From Trujillonella endophytica (GTDB taxonomy: Bacteria; Actinomycetota; Actinomycetes; Mycobacteriales; Geodermatophilaceae): a stretch of 64,000 bases of DNA. The notes below the pieces were generated by a model, which saw only the letters and a list, made by a program, of their open reading frames with translations, ran no database searches and was not told where the DNA came from. Each line of letters opens with the position of its first letter. Positions within the stretch are counted from its first letter, which is position 1. The stretch spans positions 1-64,000 of the forward strand of contig NZ_FOEE01000003.1 of assembly GCF_900110555.1 (NCBI RefSeq). The letters run 5' to 3'. Below are positions 17,334 to 26,252 of the stretch, piece by piece. The position numbers and the translations under genes are program-made.

Positions 17334-17863
17334 CCGGCCCGACCGAACTGCCGGTCGAGGACACCGTCGACGTCCGGACCGGTCCGGAGGTCGCCCACGA
17401 CCTCCTCGGGCTGCTGCCGCTGCTGGGGGAGTGGCACGGCGAGGGGGTGAGCGTCGGCGAGGCCGGTGACCGGCGGTTCGGCCAGTGGGCCCGGTTCGCC
17501 CACGACGGCCGCGGCTTCCTCGCCTACGAGTCGCGCACGTGGCTGATCGACGACGACGGGAAGCCGGCCGGGCCGGCCGCGCGGGAGGCCGGCTTCTGGC
17601 GTCCGCGCGGGTCCGACGACGTCGAACTGCTCGTCGTCGACCCCGCGGGGCTCGTGGAGCTCTACGTCGGCCGGGCCCGGACGACGACGAGCTGGGAGCT
17701 CACCTCCGACGTGCTGGCGCACACCCCCGACGGGCCGGACGTGACCCGCGCCGTGCGCCTCTACGGGGTCGTGGAGGGCGCGCTCATGTACGCCATCGAC
17801 CGCGCCACCGGCGACGCCCCGCTCCGGCCCACGATGTCGGCGCGGCTCGACCGCCTCCGGTGA
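17330..17863 (+). CDS. Nitrobindin-family heme-binding protein
   Basis: 177 residues, ten-stranded beta-barrel family (DUF1794/THAP4-like). The signature GxWxGxG reads LLGEWHGEGV near 32-41, and the C-terminal heme-ligand region is around SARLDRL. Nitrobindins bind ferric heme and scavenge NO or peroxynitrite. The homologue lies near cysA2/sseC2 in mycobacteria. Coupled by ATGA to the microprotein and by GTGA to the DUF885 gene. Confidence 0.88.
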   Translation: MTGPTELPVEDTVDVRTGPEVAHDLLGLLPLLGEWHGEGVSVGEAGDRRFGQWARFAHDGRGFLAYESRTWLIDDDGKPAGPAAREAGFWRPRGSDDVELLVVDPAGLVELYVGRARTTTSWELTSDVLAHTPDGPDVTRAVRLYGVVEGALMYAIDRATGDAPLRPTMSARLDRLR

Positions 17864-19542
17864 GCGGTCCGGCGCCGACCCCGCGGCAGGTCGCCGACCG
17901 CTACGTCGCGCAGCTGTGCCGGCTCGACCCGCTGGTCGCCACGTCGCTGGGGGACCCCGCCGGTGCCGACCGGCTGCCCGACCCCTCCCCCGCGGGGCTC
18001 GAGGCCCGCGCCGAGCTGGCCCGCCGCACCCTCGCCGAGCTGGCGGCCGCGCCGGCGACCGACCCCGGTCAGCGGCGCTGCGCCCGGCTGCTGCGCGAGC
18101 GGCTCGGCGCCGACCTGGCCCTGCACGACGCCGGTGAGGGCCTGCGGGAGCTGTCCCACCTGTTCAGCCCGGTGCACGCGATCCGCCAGGTCTTCATGCT
18201 CATGCCGGCGTCGACCGGGGAGGACTGGTCCGTCCTGGCCCGCCGCATGGCCCAGGTGCCCGGCGCCTACCGGGGGTTCGTCGCGACGCTGCGCGAGGGT
18301 GCCGGCCGGGGTCTGCTCGTGGCGCCCCGGCAGGTGACCACCGTCCTCGGGCAGCTCGAGACGTGGCTGTCCGGGCCGTGGTTCGGGACCTTCGCCGCGG
18401 CGGGCCCGGCGGCGCTGCGCCGCGACCTGGACGCCGCCGCGGCGGCCGCCGACGGCGCGGTCGCCGAGGTGCGCGACTTCCTGCGCGACGAGTACCTGCC
18501 GCGCGCCGAGGGGACGCCGGACGCCGTGGGTCGCGAGCGCTACGCCCTGGCCGCCCGCCGCTGGACCGGTGCCGAGCTGGGGGCCGGCCGCCGGCTGGAG
18601 GAGGCCTACGCCTTCGGCTGGGACGAGCACCGGCGCCTGCTGGCCGAGCAGCGGCGGGCTGCGGGCGAGGCGCTGGAGGGGGCGGGACCGCGCGAGGCCA
18701 TGGAGTGGGCGCAGCGGCACGGGCCCGCGGTGGCGGGGGTCGAGGCCACCCGCGCGTACCTGCAGGGGGTGATGGACCGCGCCATCGACGCCCTGGACGG
18801 CGTGCACTTCGACATCGCGCCACCGCTGCGCCGGGTGGAGGCGGTGGTGTCCCCGCCGGGCAGCGCGGCCGGCGCCTACTACACCCAGCCGTCGCAGGAC
18901 TTCGCGCGCCCGGGCCGCACCTGGCTGCCGGTGCTGGGTCGCGAGCGCTTCCCGCTCTGGGACCTCGTCTCGATCTGGTACCACGAGGGCGTTCCGGGGC
19001 ACCACCTGCAGCTGGCCCAGTGGGTGCTGCGCGCGGGCGAGCTGTCGACCTTCCAGACGTCGGTGGGCATGGTCGGTGCGGACATCGAGGGCTGGGCGCT
19101 CTACGCCGAGCGGCTGATGGACGAGCTCGGGTACCTGACCGAGCCGTGGGCGCGGCTGGGCTACCTGGACGGGCAGCAGCTGCGGGCGATGCGCGTCGTC
19201 GTCGACCTGGGCATGCACCTGGGCCTGCCCGTGCCCGCCGACGCCGACGGGGTGCTCGCGGACGCCCGTGGCCGGCCGTGGACGCCGGAGCTCGCCCGCG
19301 CATTCCTCGGCGAGCACAGCGGCAGCACCACGGCGTTCCTGGACAGCGAGCTGGTGCGCTACCTCGGGGTGCCGGGGCAGGCGATCAGCTACAAGCTCGG
19401 CGAGCGGGCGTGGCTGGCGGGGCGGGCGGCGGCCCGGCGGAACCGCGGCGGCGACTTCGACCTACGGGCCTGGCACATGGCGGCGCTGTCGCAGGGGTCG
19501 CTGGGTCTCGACGACCTGGAGTCCGAGCTCGCCGTCCTGTAG
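17860..19542 (+). CDS. DUF885 zinc metallopeptidase-like protein
   Basis: 560 residues, the usual length of DUF885. The zinc motif WYHEGVPGHHLQLAQ is near 373-387, with the downstream glutamate region EGWALYAERLMDELGY. The family is soluble, largely helical and likely cleaves peptides; the physiological substrate is unknown. GTG start overlaps the nitrobindin stop (GTGA). No signal peptide, so cytoplasmic. Confidence 0.9.
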   Translation: MSGPAPTPRQVADRYVAQLCRLDPLVATSLGDPAGADRLPDPSPAGLEARAELARRTLAELAAAPATDPGQRRCARLLRERLGADLALHDAGEGLRELSHLFSPVHAIRQVFMLMPASTGEDWSVLARRMAQVPGAYRGFVATLREGAGRGLLVAPRQVTTVLGQLETWLSGPWFGTFAAAGPAALRRDLDAAAAAADGAVAEVRDFLRDEYLPRAEGTPDAVGRERYALAARRWTGAELGAGRRLEEAYAFGWDEHRRLLAEQRRAAGEALEGAGPREAMEWAQRHGPAVAGVEATRAYLQGVMDRAIDALDGVHFDIAPPLRRVEAVVSPPGSAAGAYYTQPSQDFARPGRTWLPVLGRERFPLWDLVSIWYHEGVPGHHLQLAQWVLRAGELSTFQTSVGMVGADIEGWALYAERLMDELGYLTEPWARLGYLDGQQLRAMRVVVDLGMHLGLPVPADADGVLADARGRPWTPELARAFLGEHSGSTTAFLDSELVRYLGVPGQAISYKLGERAWLAGRAAARRNRGGDFDLRAWHMAALSQGSLGLDDLESELAVL

Positions 19543-19543
19543 C

Positions 19544-19662
19544 GGGCAATTCCGCGCTTCTGCCCCAGGGCAATTCCGCGCTATTGCCCCGGGGCAACTT
19601 CGCACTATTGCCCCGGCGCAATTCCGCGCTTCTGCCCCGGGCAATTTCGCGCTTCTGCACGG
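19544..19662. repeat. Five 24-bp tandem repeats between convergent genes
   Basis: Units start at 19544, 19568, 19592, 19616 and about 19639; consensus begins GGGCAATTCCGCGCTTCTG. Unit ends and starts join as TTGCCCCGGGGCAA-type palindromes, so each junction can form a hairpin. The array sits between the 3' ends of the DUF885 gene and the minus-strand gene at 19675 and may act as a two-way terminator. It is AT-richer than its surroundings. Confidence 0.9.
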
Positions 19663-19674
19663 AAGAGGGGGCGC

Positions 19675-20385
19675 TCAGGTGCGGGGGGCGACCGGGTTGA
19701 CGGTGTCGGCGGCGTAGTCCACCTGGTCGTCGGGCCGCGCCGGGTGCACCTCGAGCCGCGACCCGAGCAGCGCGTCCAGGACCTCGACCGGGCCGCCGAC
19801 GTAGGTGCTCATCAGCTCTGGATCGGTGGCCACGCACCAGGCGCGGTCGGCCGGCCACCACAGTGCCGGGCTCTGCTCCTGAGGCTCGGGCGCCATGTTC
19901 GCCGCCGCGAGGGTGATCGGACCGGCCAGCAGCAGCAGCTCGCACGAGGGCAGCACCAGGCGCGGGGCGTCGGTGCCCGTCTCGTCGCACGCGCCGAAGA
20001 AGCAGCGGTCGGGGGTGGTGGTGGCGCCGGTCAGCAGCGCCGCCAGTTCGACGGCCACGTGCGCGGGCAGGTGGCCGGGGGCGGGGGTGTCGTTCCAGAG
20101 GTCGGGCTGGTCGTCCTCGCCGACGTAGTCCCAGGAGCCGGTGACGCCCGGCCACTGCATCAGCCGGTGGGCGGTGCGGCCGTTGAACGCCGCGACCTCG
20201 TCCCAGCGGACGTCGACGTCGTCGTCCCCCTCGTAGCGGACGGCGGGGTGCAGCAGGCGCGCGTAGGCGGGGTAGCCGGCCGGCACGAGGGCGGCGACGG
20301 TGCCGGGGCGGCCGGCGCGCACGGCGTCGGCCAGCCAGGCTGCGGGGGAGAGGTCGGTCTCGGCGGGGCGGCCGGCGAGGAGCAC
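19675..20385 (-). CDS. Conserved-looking hypothetical protein
   Basis: 236 residues, soluble, no signal or membrane helix. Rich in Trp and acidic residues (VRYEGDDDVDVRWDEVAAFNG; PALWWPADRAWCVATDPELM). The general form resembles an uncharacterised actinobacterial family, but I cannot name it. GTG start at 20385 is supported by TAGGTT 7 bases upstream, a leaderless promoter. Confidence 0.75.
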   Translation of the reverse strand: MLLAGRPAETDLSPAAWLADAVRAGRPGTVAALVPAGYPAYARLLHPAVRYEGDDDVDVRWDEVAAFNGRTAHRLMQWPGVTGSWDYVGEDDQPDLWNDTPAPGHLPAHVAVELAALLTGATTTPDRCFFGACDETGTDAPRLVLPSCELLLLAGPITLAAANMAPEPQEQSPALWWPADRAWCVATDPELMSTYVGGPVEVLDALLGSRLEVHPARPDDQVDYAADTVNPVAPRT

Positions 20386-20707
20386 GGCCCGGAACCTACC
20401 CGGAGGACGGACAACCCCCGGGCTGCTCCGCGGCGCCGTGCCCTGGAGACCAGGGGAGCTGCGCGCGGGCCGACTGGACTCGGTCGGCGGCCCGGGGGTC
20501 GGGTGACTGTCCGGTTCTCGCTCGCCGCCGTACGACGGACGGGCGATCGTGCCGTCGTTCGGATTCCACTCCGAACGGGCGGCCCATCTGGACGGCGGCT
20601 AGCGGACAGCCACCTCACGTGTCCTGTAAGCATGCAAGTTACGGACCACCTCCTCTCTCGTGTACCTCGACGGTACGACGCGTCCGGGGGGTCGGCAACG
20701 CGCTTTT
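20386..20707. other. 322-bp intergenic region before nhaA 3' end
   Basis: Contains the leaderless promoter TAGGTT (20393-20398, minus strand) of the hypothetical gene at its left edge. Around 20625-20650 there is a short AT-rich stretch around GCATGC. No ORF, RNA gene or repeat is convincing. Confidence 0.55.
20393..20398 (-). promoter_or_regulatory. -10 hexamer TAGGTT, leaderless promoter
   Basis: Seven bases before the minus-strand GTG at 20385, and no ribosome site, matching the recurrent pattern in this window. Confidence 0.5.
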
Positions 20708-22039
20708 TCAGCCGTCCGCGGAACCGCCGGCGGGCCCCCGCTGGTAGACGTCGGGGATGCCGTCGGCGTCGGCGTCGACCGCCTCCTCCTCCGCGATCGC
20801 CCGGTAGCGGCGGTTGCGCAGCCGCAGCAGCACGGTGGCCAGGAGCGCGGCCGCCACCGTGCCTGCGAGGATGCCCACCTTGGCGTGCTCGTAGGTGTCC
20901 GACCCCAGGCCGAAGGCGAGCTCGGTGATCAGCAGCGAGACCGTGAAACCGATGCCGCCGAGCAGCGCCAGCCCGACGACGTCGGGCCAGCCCAGGCTCT
21001 CGTCCAGCTCGGCGCGGGTGAAGCGGGAGACCAGCCAGGTGGCCGCGGTGATGCCGACGGCCTTGCCGGCGACCAGCCCGACGGCGATGCCCAGCGCCAC
21101 GCTGTCGGTGGCCGAGGCGCCCAGCCCCGACAGCCCGCCGAACGCCACGCCGGCGGAGAAGAAGGCGAACACCGGCACCGCCACCCCCGCCGACAGGGGT
21201 CGCAGGCGGTGCTCGAAGTGCTCGGCCAGCCCCGGGCCCGCCTCTGGCCCCCCAGCGGCGTCGCTGCGCACCACCGGCACGGTGAAGGCCAGCAGCACGC
21301 CGGCGACGGTCGCGTGCACCCCGGACTCGTGCATCAGCACCCACGTCGCCGCGGCCAGGGGGAGCAGCAGCCACCAGCTCCGGACCCGCTTCTGCACCAG
21401 GACGCCGAAGACGGCCAGCGGGACCAGCGCCAGCAGCAGCGGTCCGACGGCCAGCTCCTCCGTGTAGAAGATCGCGATCACGACGATCGCCAGCAGGTCG
21501 TCGACGACGGCCAGCGTCAGCAGGAAGATCCGCAGCGCGGCCGGCAGATGCGTGCTGACCACGGCGAGGACGGCGAGCGCGAACGCGATGTCGGTGGCCG
21601 AGGGAATCGCCCAGCCGCTCAGGGCACCGTCGTCGCGGCCCAGGTTGAACAGCACGAAGAACAGGGCCGGCACGGCCATGCCGCCCACTGCCGCCGCGAT
21701 CGGGATCGCCGCCCGGCGGGGATCGCGCAGGTCGCCGGCGACGAACTCCCGCTTGAGCTCTAGGCCGGCGACGAAGAAGAAGATCGCGAGCAGGCCGTCG
21801 GCCGCCCAGGTGCTTAGGGTCAGGTCCAGGTGCAGGGACGACGGCCCCACCCGGGTGTCCCGCAGGGTCTCGTAGGCGGCCGACCAGGGCGAGTTCGCCC
21901 AGACGAGGGCGATCAGCGCGCCGATCAGGAGGAGGACGCCGCCGACGGTCTCCTGGCGCAGGACCTCGGCGATCCGTCGCGCCTCGGGCCAGGTCCCGCG
22001 CGAGAGGACGGGCGGGACTCCGGAGGCGGTACTCGGCAC
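20708..22039 (-). CDS. nhaA: Na+/H+ antiporter NhaA
   Basis: 443 residues, about twelve helices. Diagnostic segments: [28 protein letters not shown] (the aspartate pair region) and [17 protein letters not shown] with the two adjacent aspartates that bind Na+ or H+. Exports sodium in exchange for protons at alkaline pH. The C-terminal tail (about 30 residues, [14 protein letters not shown]) is a hydrophilic extension with a Ca-binding-like look. GTG start. Stands alone. Confidence 0.95.
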   Translation of the reverse strand: MPSTASGVPPVLSRGTWPEARRIAEVLRQETVGGVLLLIGALIALVWANSPWSAAYETLRDTRVGPSSLHLDLTLSTWAADGLLAIFFFVAGLELKREFVAGDLRDPRRAAIPIAAAVGGMAVPALFFVLFNLGRDDGALSGWAIPSATDIAFALAVLAVVSTHLPAALRIFLLTLAVVDDLLAIVVIAIFYTEELAVGPLLLALVPLAVFGVLVQKRVRSWWLLLPLAAATWVLMHESGVHATVAGVLLAFTVPVVRSDAAGGPEAGPGLAEHFEHRLRPLSAGVAVPVFAFFSAGVAFGGLSGLGASATDSVALGIAVGLVAGKAVGITAATWLVSRFTRAELDESLGWPDVVGLALLGGIGFTVSLLITELAFGLGSDTYEHAKVGILAGTVAAALLATVLLRLRNRRYRAIAEEEAVDADADGIPDVYQRGPAGGSADG

Positions 22040-22174
22040 GGGGCGGCTCCAGGCGATGGGGTCGGCTCTGGTCTGCTCACCGAGGAGCAGACGCCGACCA
22101 GACTTCCCGGCACACCGCGGGCCAGCCTACCGGCGCCGGACCGCGACGACCCGGGGGACGCGGCCGGGGGTCCG

Positions 22175-22180
22175 TAGAGT
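22175..22180 (+). promoter_or_regulatory. -10 hexamer TAGAGT before murD2
   Basis: Eight bases before the GTG of murD2; probable leaderless promoter for the murD2-murL chain. Confidence 0.4.
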
Positions 22181-22188
22181 GGGCAGGC

Positions 22189-23568
22189 GTGGAAACCGCC
22201 CCCGCCGCACCGCCGCGGGAGCGCTCCGTCCGGCTCGAGGAGCTCGCCGGCACGCGCGTGGGCGTGTGGGGCCACGGGCGCGAGGGGCACGCCGCCGTCC
22301 GTGCGGCGCTCACCGCCGGGGCCGCGGGCGTGCACGTCGTCGACGCCCGCCCGGTGGACCCGGCGGGGCTGCCCACCGGCGTCACCGTCTCCGCGGACGT
22401 CGCCGACCTGGCCGGCTGCGCGTTCGTCGTCCGGTCCCCGGGGATCAGCCCCTACCGGCCGGAGGCCCGCGAGCTCGCCGAGCGGACGTGCGTGACGACC
22501 GGCACGGGCATCGCGCTGGCCGAGTTCGCGCGCCGGGCCGTCCCGACGCTGTGCGTGACCGGCACGAAGGGCAAGAGCACCACCAGCGCGCTGGCCGCGG
22601 CCGTGCTGGAGGCCGCCGGCCGGCCGGCCGTGCACGCCGGCAACATCGGCACCCCGCTGCTGGACGTCCTCCTCGACGGGACGGCGGAGCAGCGCACCCT
22701 GGTCGTGGAGATCTCCAGCTACCAGGCCGCCGCGGTGCCCGACTTCACCGGCCTCGGCGCGCTCACCTCGCTGGCCCCCGAGCACCTGGACTGGCACGGC
22801 GACGCGGCCACCTACTACCGCGACAAGCTGCGGGTGTTCAGCGCCTGCCCGCCGCGGTCGGTGGCCGTGGCCCCGCAGGCGCGGGAGCTGGCCGGGCGGT
22901 ACCTCGACCCGGCGCAGCTGGTCGACCCGGCGGCGCTCGTGCCCGCGGACCTCGCCGGCGCGCTGGCCCCGCAGCACCTGCTGGGCGAGCACAACCGGGA
23001 CAACGCGCGGCTCGCCCTCGCCGCGTGCGCGCTGCTCGGTGTCGACCTCGCGGCGTCCGCCGAGGCCGTCCTCGGCGCCGTCGGCGGCTTCCGGGCCCTG
23101 CCGCACCGGCTGTCCCCGGTCGCCCGCCGCGGCGACGTGACGTTCGTCGACGACACCCTGAGCACCACCCCGGTCTCGGTGCTCGCCGCCCTCGACGCGC
23201 TCGCCGGCCGGCCCGTGACGCTCATCGCCGGTGGCCAGGACCGCGGGCTGGACTACACGGGGCTGGCGTCGGCGTTGGCAGCCCGCAGCGACGCCGTCGC
23301 GCTGGTGACCGTGCCCGACACCGGCGCGCGGCTGGCCGCCGACGTCCGCCGGACCCCCGGTGGGGCGGAGGTGGCCGTCACCGAGGCGGCGTCGCTGGAC
23401 GACGCGGTCGCCGCGGCGATCGGGACGACGGCGCCCGGCGGTGTCGTCCTCCTCTCGCCCGGTGCCCCCAGCTACAACCGCTTCCGCAACTACGAGGAGC
23501 TGGCCGCCCGGTTCACCGAGCTCGTGCTCGCCGCCGGCGCGACCGCCCTCCCAGGAGCCGCCCGATGA
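22189..23568 (+). CDS. murD2: Mur ligase, probable MurD2 (UDP-MurNAc-L-Ala--L-Glu ligase)
   Basis: 459 residues. N-terminal Rossmann part GVWGHGREGHAAVRAAL, ATP loop VTGTKGKSTTSALAA near 122-136, central HLDWHG and NRDNARLA, C-terminal binding domain with DDTLSTTP and ending GAPSYNRFRNYEELAARF. This is MurD architecture. The decisive context is the adjacent murL: in the described alternative pathway MurD2 adds L-glutamate (not D-glutamate) to UDP-MurNAc-L-Ala, and MurL then epimerises it. The substrate preference is inferred from context. Cytoplasmic. Stop overlaps the murL start (ATGA). Confidence 0.85.
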   Translation: METAPAAPPRERSVRLEELAGTRVGVWGHGREGHAAVRAALTAGAAGVHVVDARPVDPAGLPTGVTVSADVADLAGCAFVVRSPGISPYRPEARELAERTCVTTGTGIALAEFARRAVPTLCVTGTKGKSTTSALAAAVLEAAGRPAVHAGNIGTPLLDVLLDGTAEQRTLVVEISSYQAAAVPDFTGLGALTSLAPEHLDWHGDAATYYRDKLRVFSACPPRSVAVAPQARELAGRYLDPAQLVDPAALVPADLAGALAPQHLLGEHNRDNARLALAACALLGVDLAASAEAVLGAVGGFRALPHRLSPVARRGDVTFVDDTLSTTPVSVLAALDALAGRPVTLIAGGQDRGLDYTGLASALAARSDAVALVTVPDTGARLAADVRRTPGGAEVAVTEAASLDDAVAAAIGTTAPGGVVLLSPGAPSYNRFRNYEELAARFTELVLAAGATALPGAAR

Positions 23569-24890
23569 CCGATCCGACCGCCCCCTTCGAGATCACCGAC
23601 CGCACGCTCGACCTCGCCACCGGCGAGGCCGCCTTCAGCTACCGGCTCGGTGACGACGAGTTCACCGAGCGGCTGACCCTGGACCCCGCGCTGCTGCCCG
23701 CCGCGCCGTCGGCGGAGCTGGACGCCGCCCTCGACCTCGTGCACCTGGTCATGGGCACGAGCTACTACAAGCTGCGGGCGTCCGGCCGCGTCGTGGTGCG
23801 CCGGCCGATCACCAAGGCGCAGCTCGCCGTCGCCGAGGCCGCCTACGGCCCCGGGCTGGGGGAGTTCGCCGCCGTGAACCGGCTGCCGCTGCCCCACGTC
23901 GTCCGCTGGGACGTCGAGGTGCGCGACGCCCCGGCGCTCCCCGCCTCGGGCGGGACCGCCGGCCCCCTGCTGCCGGTGGGCGGCGGTAAGGACTCGGCGC
24001 TGGCGCTCGTCGTCCTGCCCGACGGGACGGCGCTGGCGGTCAACCCGACCGACGCGCAGCGCGACGTCGCCGGCGCCGCGGGGGCGCCGCTGCTCGGGGT
24101 GCGCCGCCGGCTGGACCCCCTGCTGCACCGGCGGACGGCGGAGGGCGGGCGCAACGGGCACGTGCCCGTCACCGCGATCAACTCGGCGATCTCGACGCTG
24201 GTCGCCGTCCTCGGCGGCTTCGATCCGGTCGTCTTCGCCAACGAGCGCTCCGCCGACGAGGAGACGCTGTCGGTCGGCGGGGTCCCGGTGAACCACCAGT
24301 ACTCCAAGTCCTACGAGTTCGAGCGGCTGTTCGCCGCCGGGGCCGCCGAGGTGGGGGTGGGCTACTTCAGCCTCACCCGGCAGCTGTCGGAGCTCGCCAC
24401 GGTGGCAGCCGTCGCCGCACTCCCGCTGCGCGAGCACATCCTGTCCTGCAACCGCTCCTACACCCAGCGGCACATGGGCGGGGAGGCGACGCAGCGCTGG
24501 TGCCTGCACTGCGACAAGTGCCTGTTCACCTTCCTGATGTTCGCGGTCTTCCTGACCCCGGCCGAGGCGGAGCGGATGTTCGGTGGGAACCCGCTGGACG
24601 ACCCCGCCCTCGTCGACGGCTTCCGGGTGCTCTGGGCCACGGACAAGCCGTTCGACTGCGTCGGCGAGCGGGCCGAGAGCGCCGCCGCGATGGCCTTCCT
24701 CGCGGGCACCCGGGCCTGGGGGGACCGGCCCGTCGTGCGCGCCCTGGGCGAGGAGGCCGCCGCGTTCGCCGCCGCCACGGGGTCGACCGTCGCCGGCTTC
24801 CTGCCGCCGCGGGGCGGGCACGCCGTCCCCGAGCGGTACCTCGCCCCGCTGCAGCAGGCCCTGGCCGCCGGCCGTCCCCCGGTGGAGTAG
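23565..24890 (+). CDS. murL: UDP-MurNAc-L-Ala-L-Glu epimerase MurL
   Basis: 441 residues. PP-loop-like ATP motif GGGKDSALAL near 139-148 and a cysteine cluster CLHCDKC near 312-318, as in MurL. MurL activates and inverts the terminal L-Glu to D-Glu in UDP-MurNAc-L-Ala-L-Glu, replacing the glutamate racemase route. AGGAG before the ATG, coupled to murD2. The pair is known from Xanthomonas and from a subset of actinobacteria. Confidence in the family is high from motifs and pairing. Confidence 0.9.
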   Translation: MTDPTAPFEITDRTLDLATGEAAFSYRLGDDEFTERLTLDPALLPAAPSAELDAALDLVHLVMGTSYYKLRASGRVVVRRPITKAQLAVAEAAYGPGLGEFAAVNRLPLPHVVRWDVEVRDAPALPASGGTAGPLLPVGGGKDSALALVVLPDGTALAVNPTDAQRDVAGAAGAPLLGVRRRLDPLLHRRTAEGGRNGHVPVTAINSAISTLVAVLGGFDPVVFANERSADEETLSVGGVPVNHQYSKSYEFERLFAAGAAEVGVGYFSLTRQLSELATVAAVAALPLREHILSCNRSYTQRHMGGEATQRWCLHCDKCLFTFLMFAVFLTPAEAERMFGGNPLDDPALVDGFRVLWATDKPFDCVGERAESAAAMAFLAGTRAWGDRPVVRALGEEAAAFAAATGSTVAGFLPPRGGHAVPERYLAPLQQALAAGRPPVE

Positions 24891-24892
24891 CG

Positions 24893-25768
24893 CTGGACCC
24901 GCTCGAGCGGGCGCTGCTGCGCCCCGGCGCGCGGGACGTCGCCGCGCTGGCCGCGCACGCGGCCGGGCAGCTCGGCCGGCTGGCGGCGGTGCTGGCCGGG
25001 GCGGCCACGGCCGGACGCCGGATCGGCCTGGTCACCGGCGTACACATCGCCTGGGCCCCGCTGCCGGCTGCGGAGACCGACGGCCCCGTGGGCACCGCCG
25101 TCCTCGCCCGGGCGCTGACCTCGCTGGGCGGGGAGCCGGTCGTGCTCACCGACGACTGGTGCGGGCCGGTGGTCGACGCGTGCCTGGCCGCGGCCGGGTG
25201 CGGTCCGGCGGTCGTGGTCGGCCGGGCGGCCACCGAGGACGACGTGCGGACGGCGGTCTCCGCGCTCGACCTCGGCGCGCTCGTCGCGGTCGAGCGCCTG
25301 GGCCCGAATCGGTCCGGCCGGGTCCTGACCATGCGCGCGGTCGACATCACCGCCTCCACCGCGCCGCTGCACGCGGCCTTCCTCGCGCCGGGCGTCCCCA
25401 CCGGCGCGGTGGGCGACGGTGGCAACGAGATCGGCATGGGCGTCGTGCCGCCGGAGGTGGTGGCCGCCGCGGTCGCGCACGGCGCCGAGATCGCCTGCCG
25501 CACGCCGGTCGACCACCTCGTCGTCGCGGGGACCTCCAACTGGGGCTGCTACGGCGTGGTCGCGGCGCTCGCCCGCGCCGTGCCGGACCGGGCGGACCGC
25601 CTGCTGGCGCTGCTCACCCCCGACCTGGACGCCGCCCTGCTGTCGGCGGCGGTCGCCGCCGGCGGGATCGACGGGGTCACCGGCGAGCCGGCGCCGTCGG
25701 TGGACGGCATCGCGGTCGCCGACTACGCCGACCTCTTCCCCGCCCTCGTCCGGCTGGCCCGGGCATAG
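24893..25768 (+). CDS. DUF4392 (D-glutamate cyclase-like) protein
   Basis: 291 residues with the chosen start. Diagnostic GDGGNEIGMGVVPPEVV near 178-194, with NRSGRVLTMR before it and VAGTSNWGCYG after, as in the DUF4392 domain of D-glutamate cyclases, which turn D-Glu into 5-oxo-D-proline. It follows murL by 2 bases, so a link to D-Glu made by MurL is likely. Start uncertain: no ATG/GTG at the expected place; CTG at 24893 is given, and the next GTG (24989) would lose about 32 residues. Confidence 0.78.
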   Translation: MDPLERALLRPGARDVAALAAHAAGQLGRLAAVLAGAATAGRRIGLVTGVHIAWAPLPAAETDGPVGTAVLARALTSLGGEPVVLTDDWCGPVVDACLAAAGCGPAVVVGRAATEDDVRTAVSALDLGALVAVERLGPNRSGRVLTMRAVDITASTAPLHAAFLAPGVPTGAVGDGGNEIGMGVVPPEVVAAAVAHGAEIACRTPVDHLVVAGTSNWGCYGVVAALARAVPDRADRLLALLTPDLDAALLSAAVAAGGIDGVTGEPAPSVDGIAVADYADLFPALVRLARA

Positions 25769-25781
25769 GGCCCCCCGGGCA

Positions 25782-25787
25782 TAGGGT
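25782..25787 (+). promoter_or_regulatory. -10 hexamer TAGGGT before fur
   Basis: Six bases before the ATG of the Fur-family gene, giving it an own leaderless promoter inside the longer gene chain. A second GGGCATAGGG copy lies 18 bases upstream, over the DUF4392 stop. Confidence 0.5.
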
Positions 25788-25793
25788 CGAACC

Positions 25794-26252
25794 ATGGCCG
25801 AGACCCCCGCCCCCGAGGCCGAGCCGCTCGCCGAGCGGCTCCGCGCCCGCGGCCTGCGGCTGACCCCCCAGCGCAAGCAGGTGCTCGCCGCCGTCGCGGC
25901 GCTCCAGCACGCCACCCCCGAGGCCATCGGCGCCCGGCTGCGCGAGGAGGCCGGCCCCGGCGGGGCGGCGCCGGACACCTCCACCGTCTACCGCAACCTC
26001 GAGTTGCTGGAGCGCCTCGGCCTGGTCTGGCACACCCACCTGGGCAAGGGCGCGCCGGTCTACCACGCGTTCGAGCACCCGCACCTGCACGTCGTCTGCT
26101 CCGCCTGCGGCGCGATCGAGTCGGCTGATCCGCACGTGCTCGACGCCGCGGCGGAACGTCTGGCGGCCGATCTGGGTTTCAGTCTGGACATCGGACACGT
26201 CGCCCTGTCGGGCACGTGCCGGGCCTGCCGCGAGAACGAGGACGCACCGTGA
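25794..26252 (+). CDS. Fur-family metalloregulator
   Basis: 152 residues. Winged helix 1-90 with LTPQRKQVLAAV and DTSTVYRNLELLERLGLV; regulatory metal site HPHLHVVCSACG and a structural zinc pair of CxxC motifs (CSAC, CRAC). Could be Fur, Zur, Nur or PerR; the sequence alone does not decide. I recall a nickel regulator (Nur) in a similar neighbourhood in Streptomyces, but this is not certain. Its stop overlaps the ygfZ start by GTGA, suggesting that metal status also sets Fe-S repair. Confidence 0.9.
   Translation: MAETPAPEAEPLAERLRARGLRLTPQRKQVLAAVAALQHATPEAIGARLREEAGPGGAAPDTSTVYRNLELLERLGLVWHTHLGKGAPVYHAFEHPHLHVVCSACGAIESADPHVLDAAAERLAADLGFSLDIGHVALSGTCRACRENEDAP

Noticed and set aside
19544-19662. 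CRISPR-like array
   Set aside because: Units are directly joined with no unique spacers and no cas genes; it is a plain tandem repeat.
20625-20650. Phage attachment site or operator in the AT-rich patch around GCATGC
   Set aside because: Only a weak palindrome and no integrase or repeat partner.
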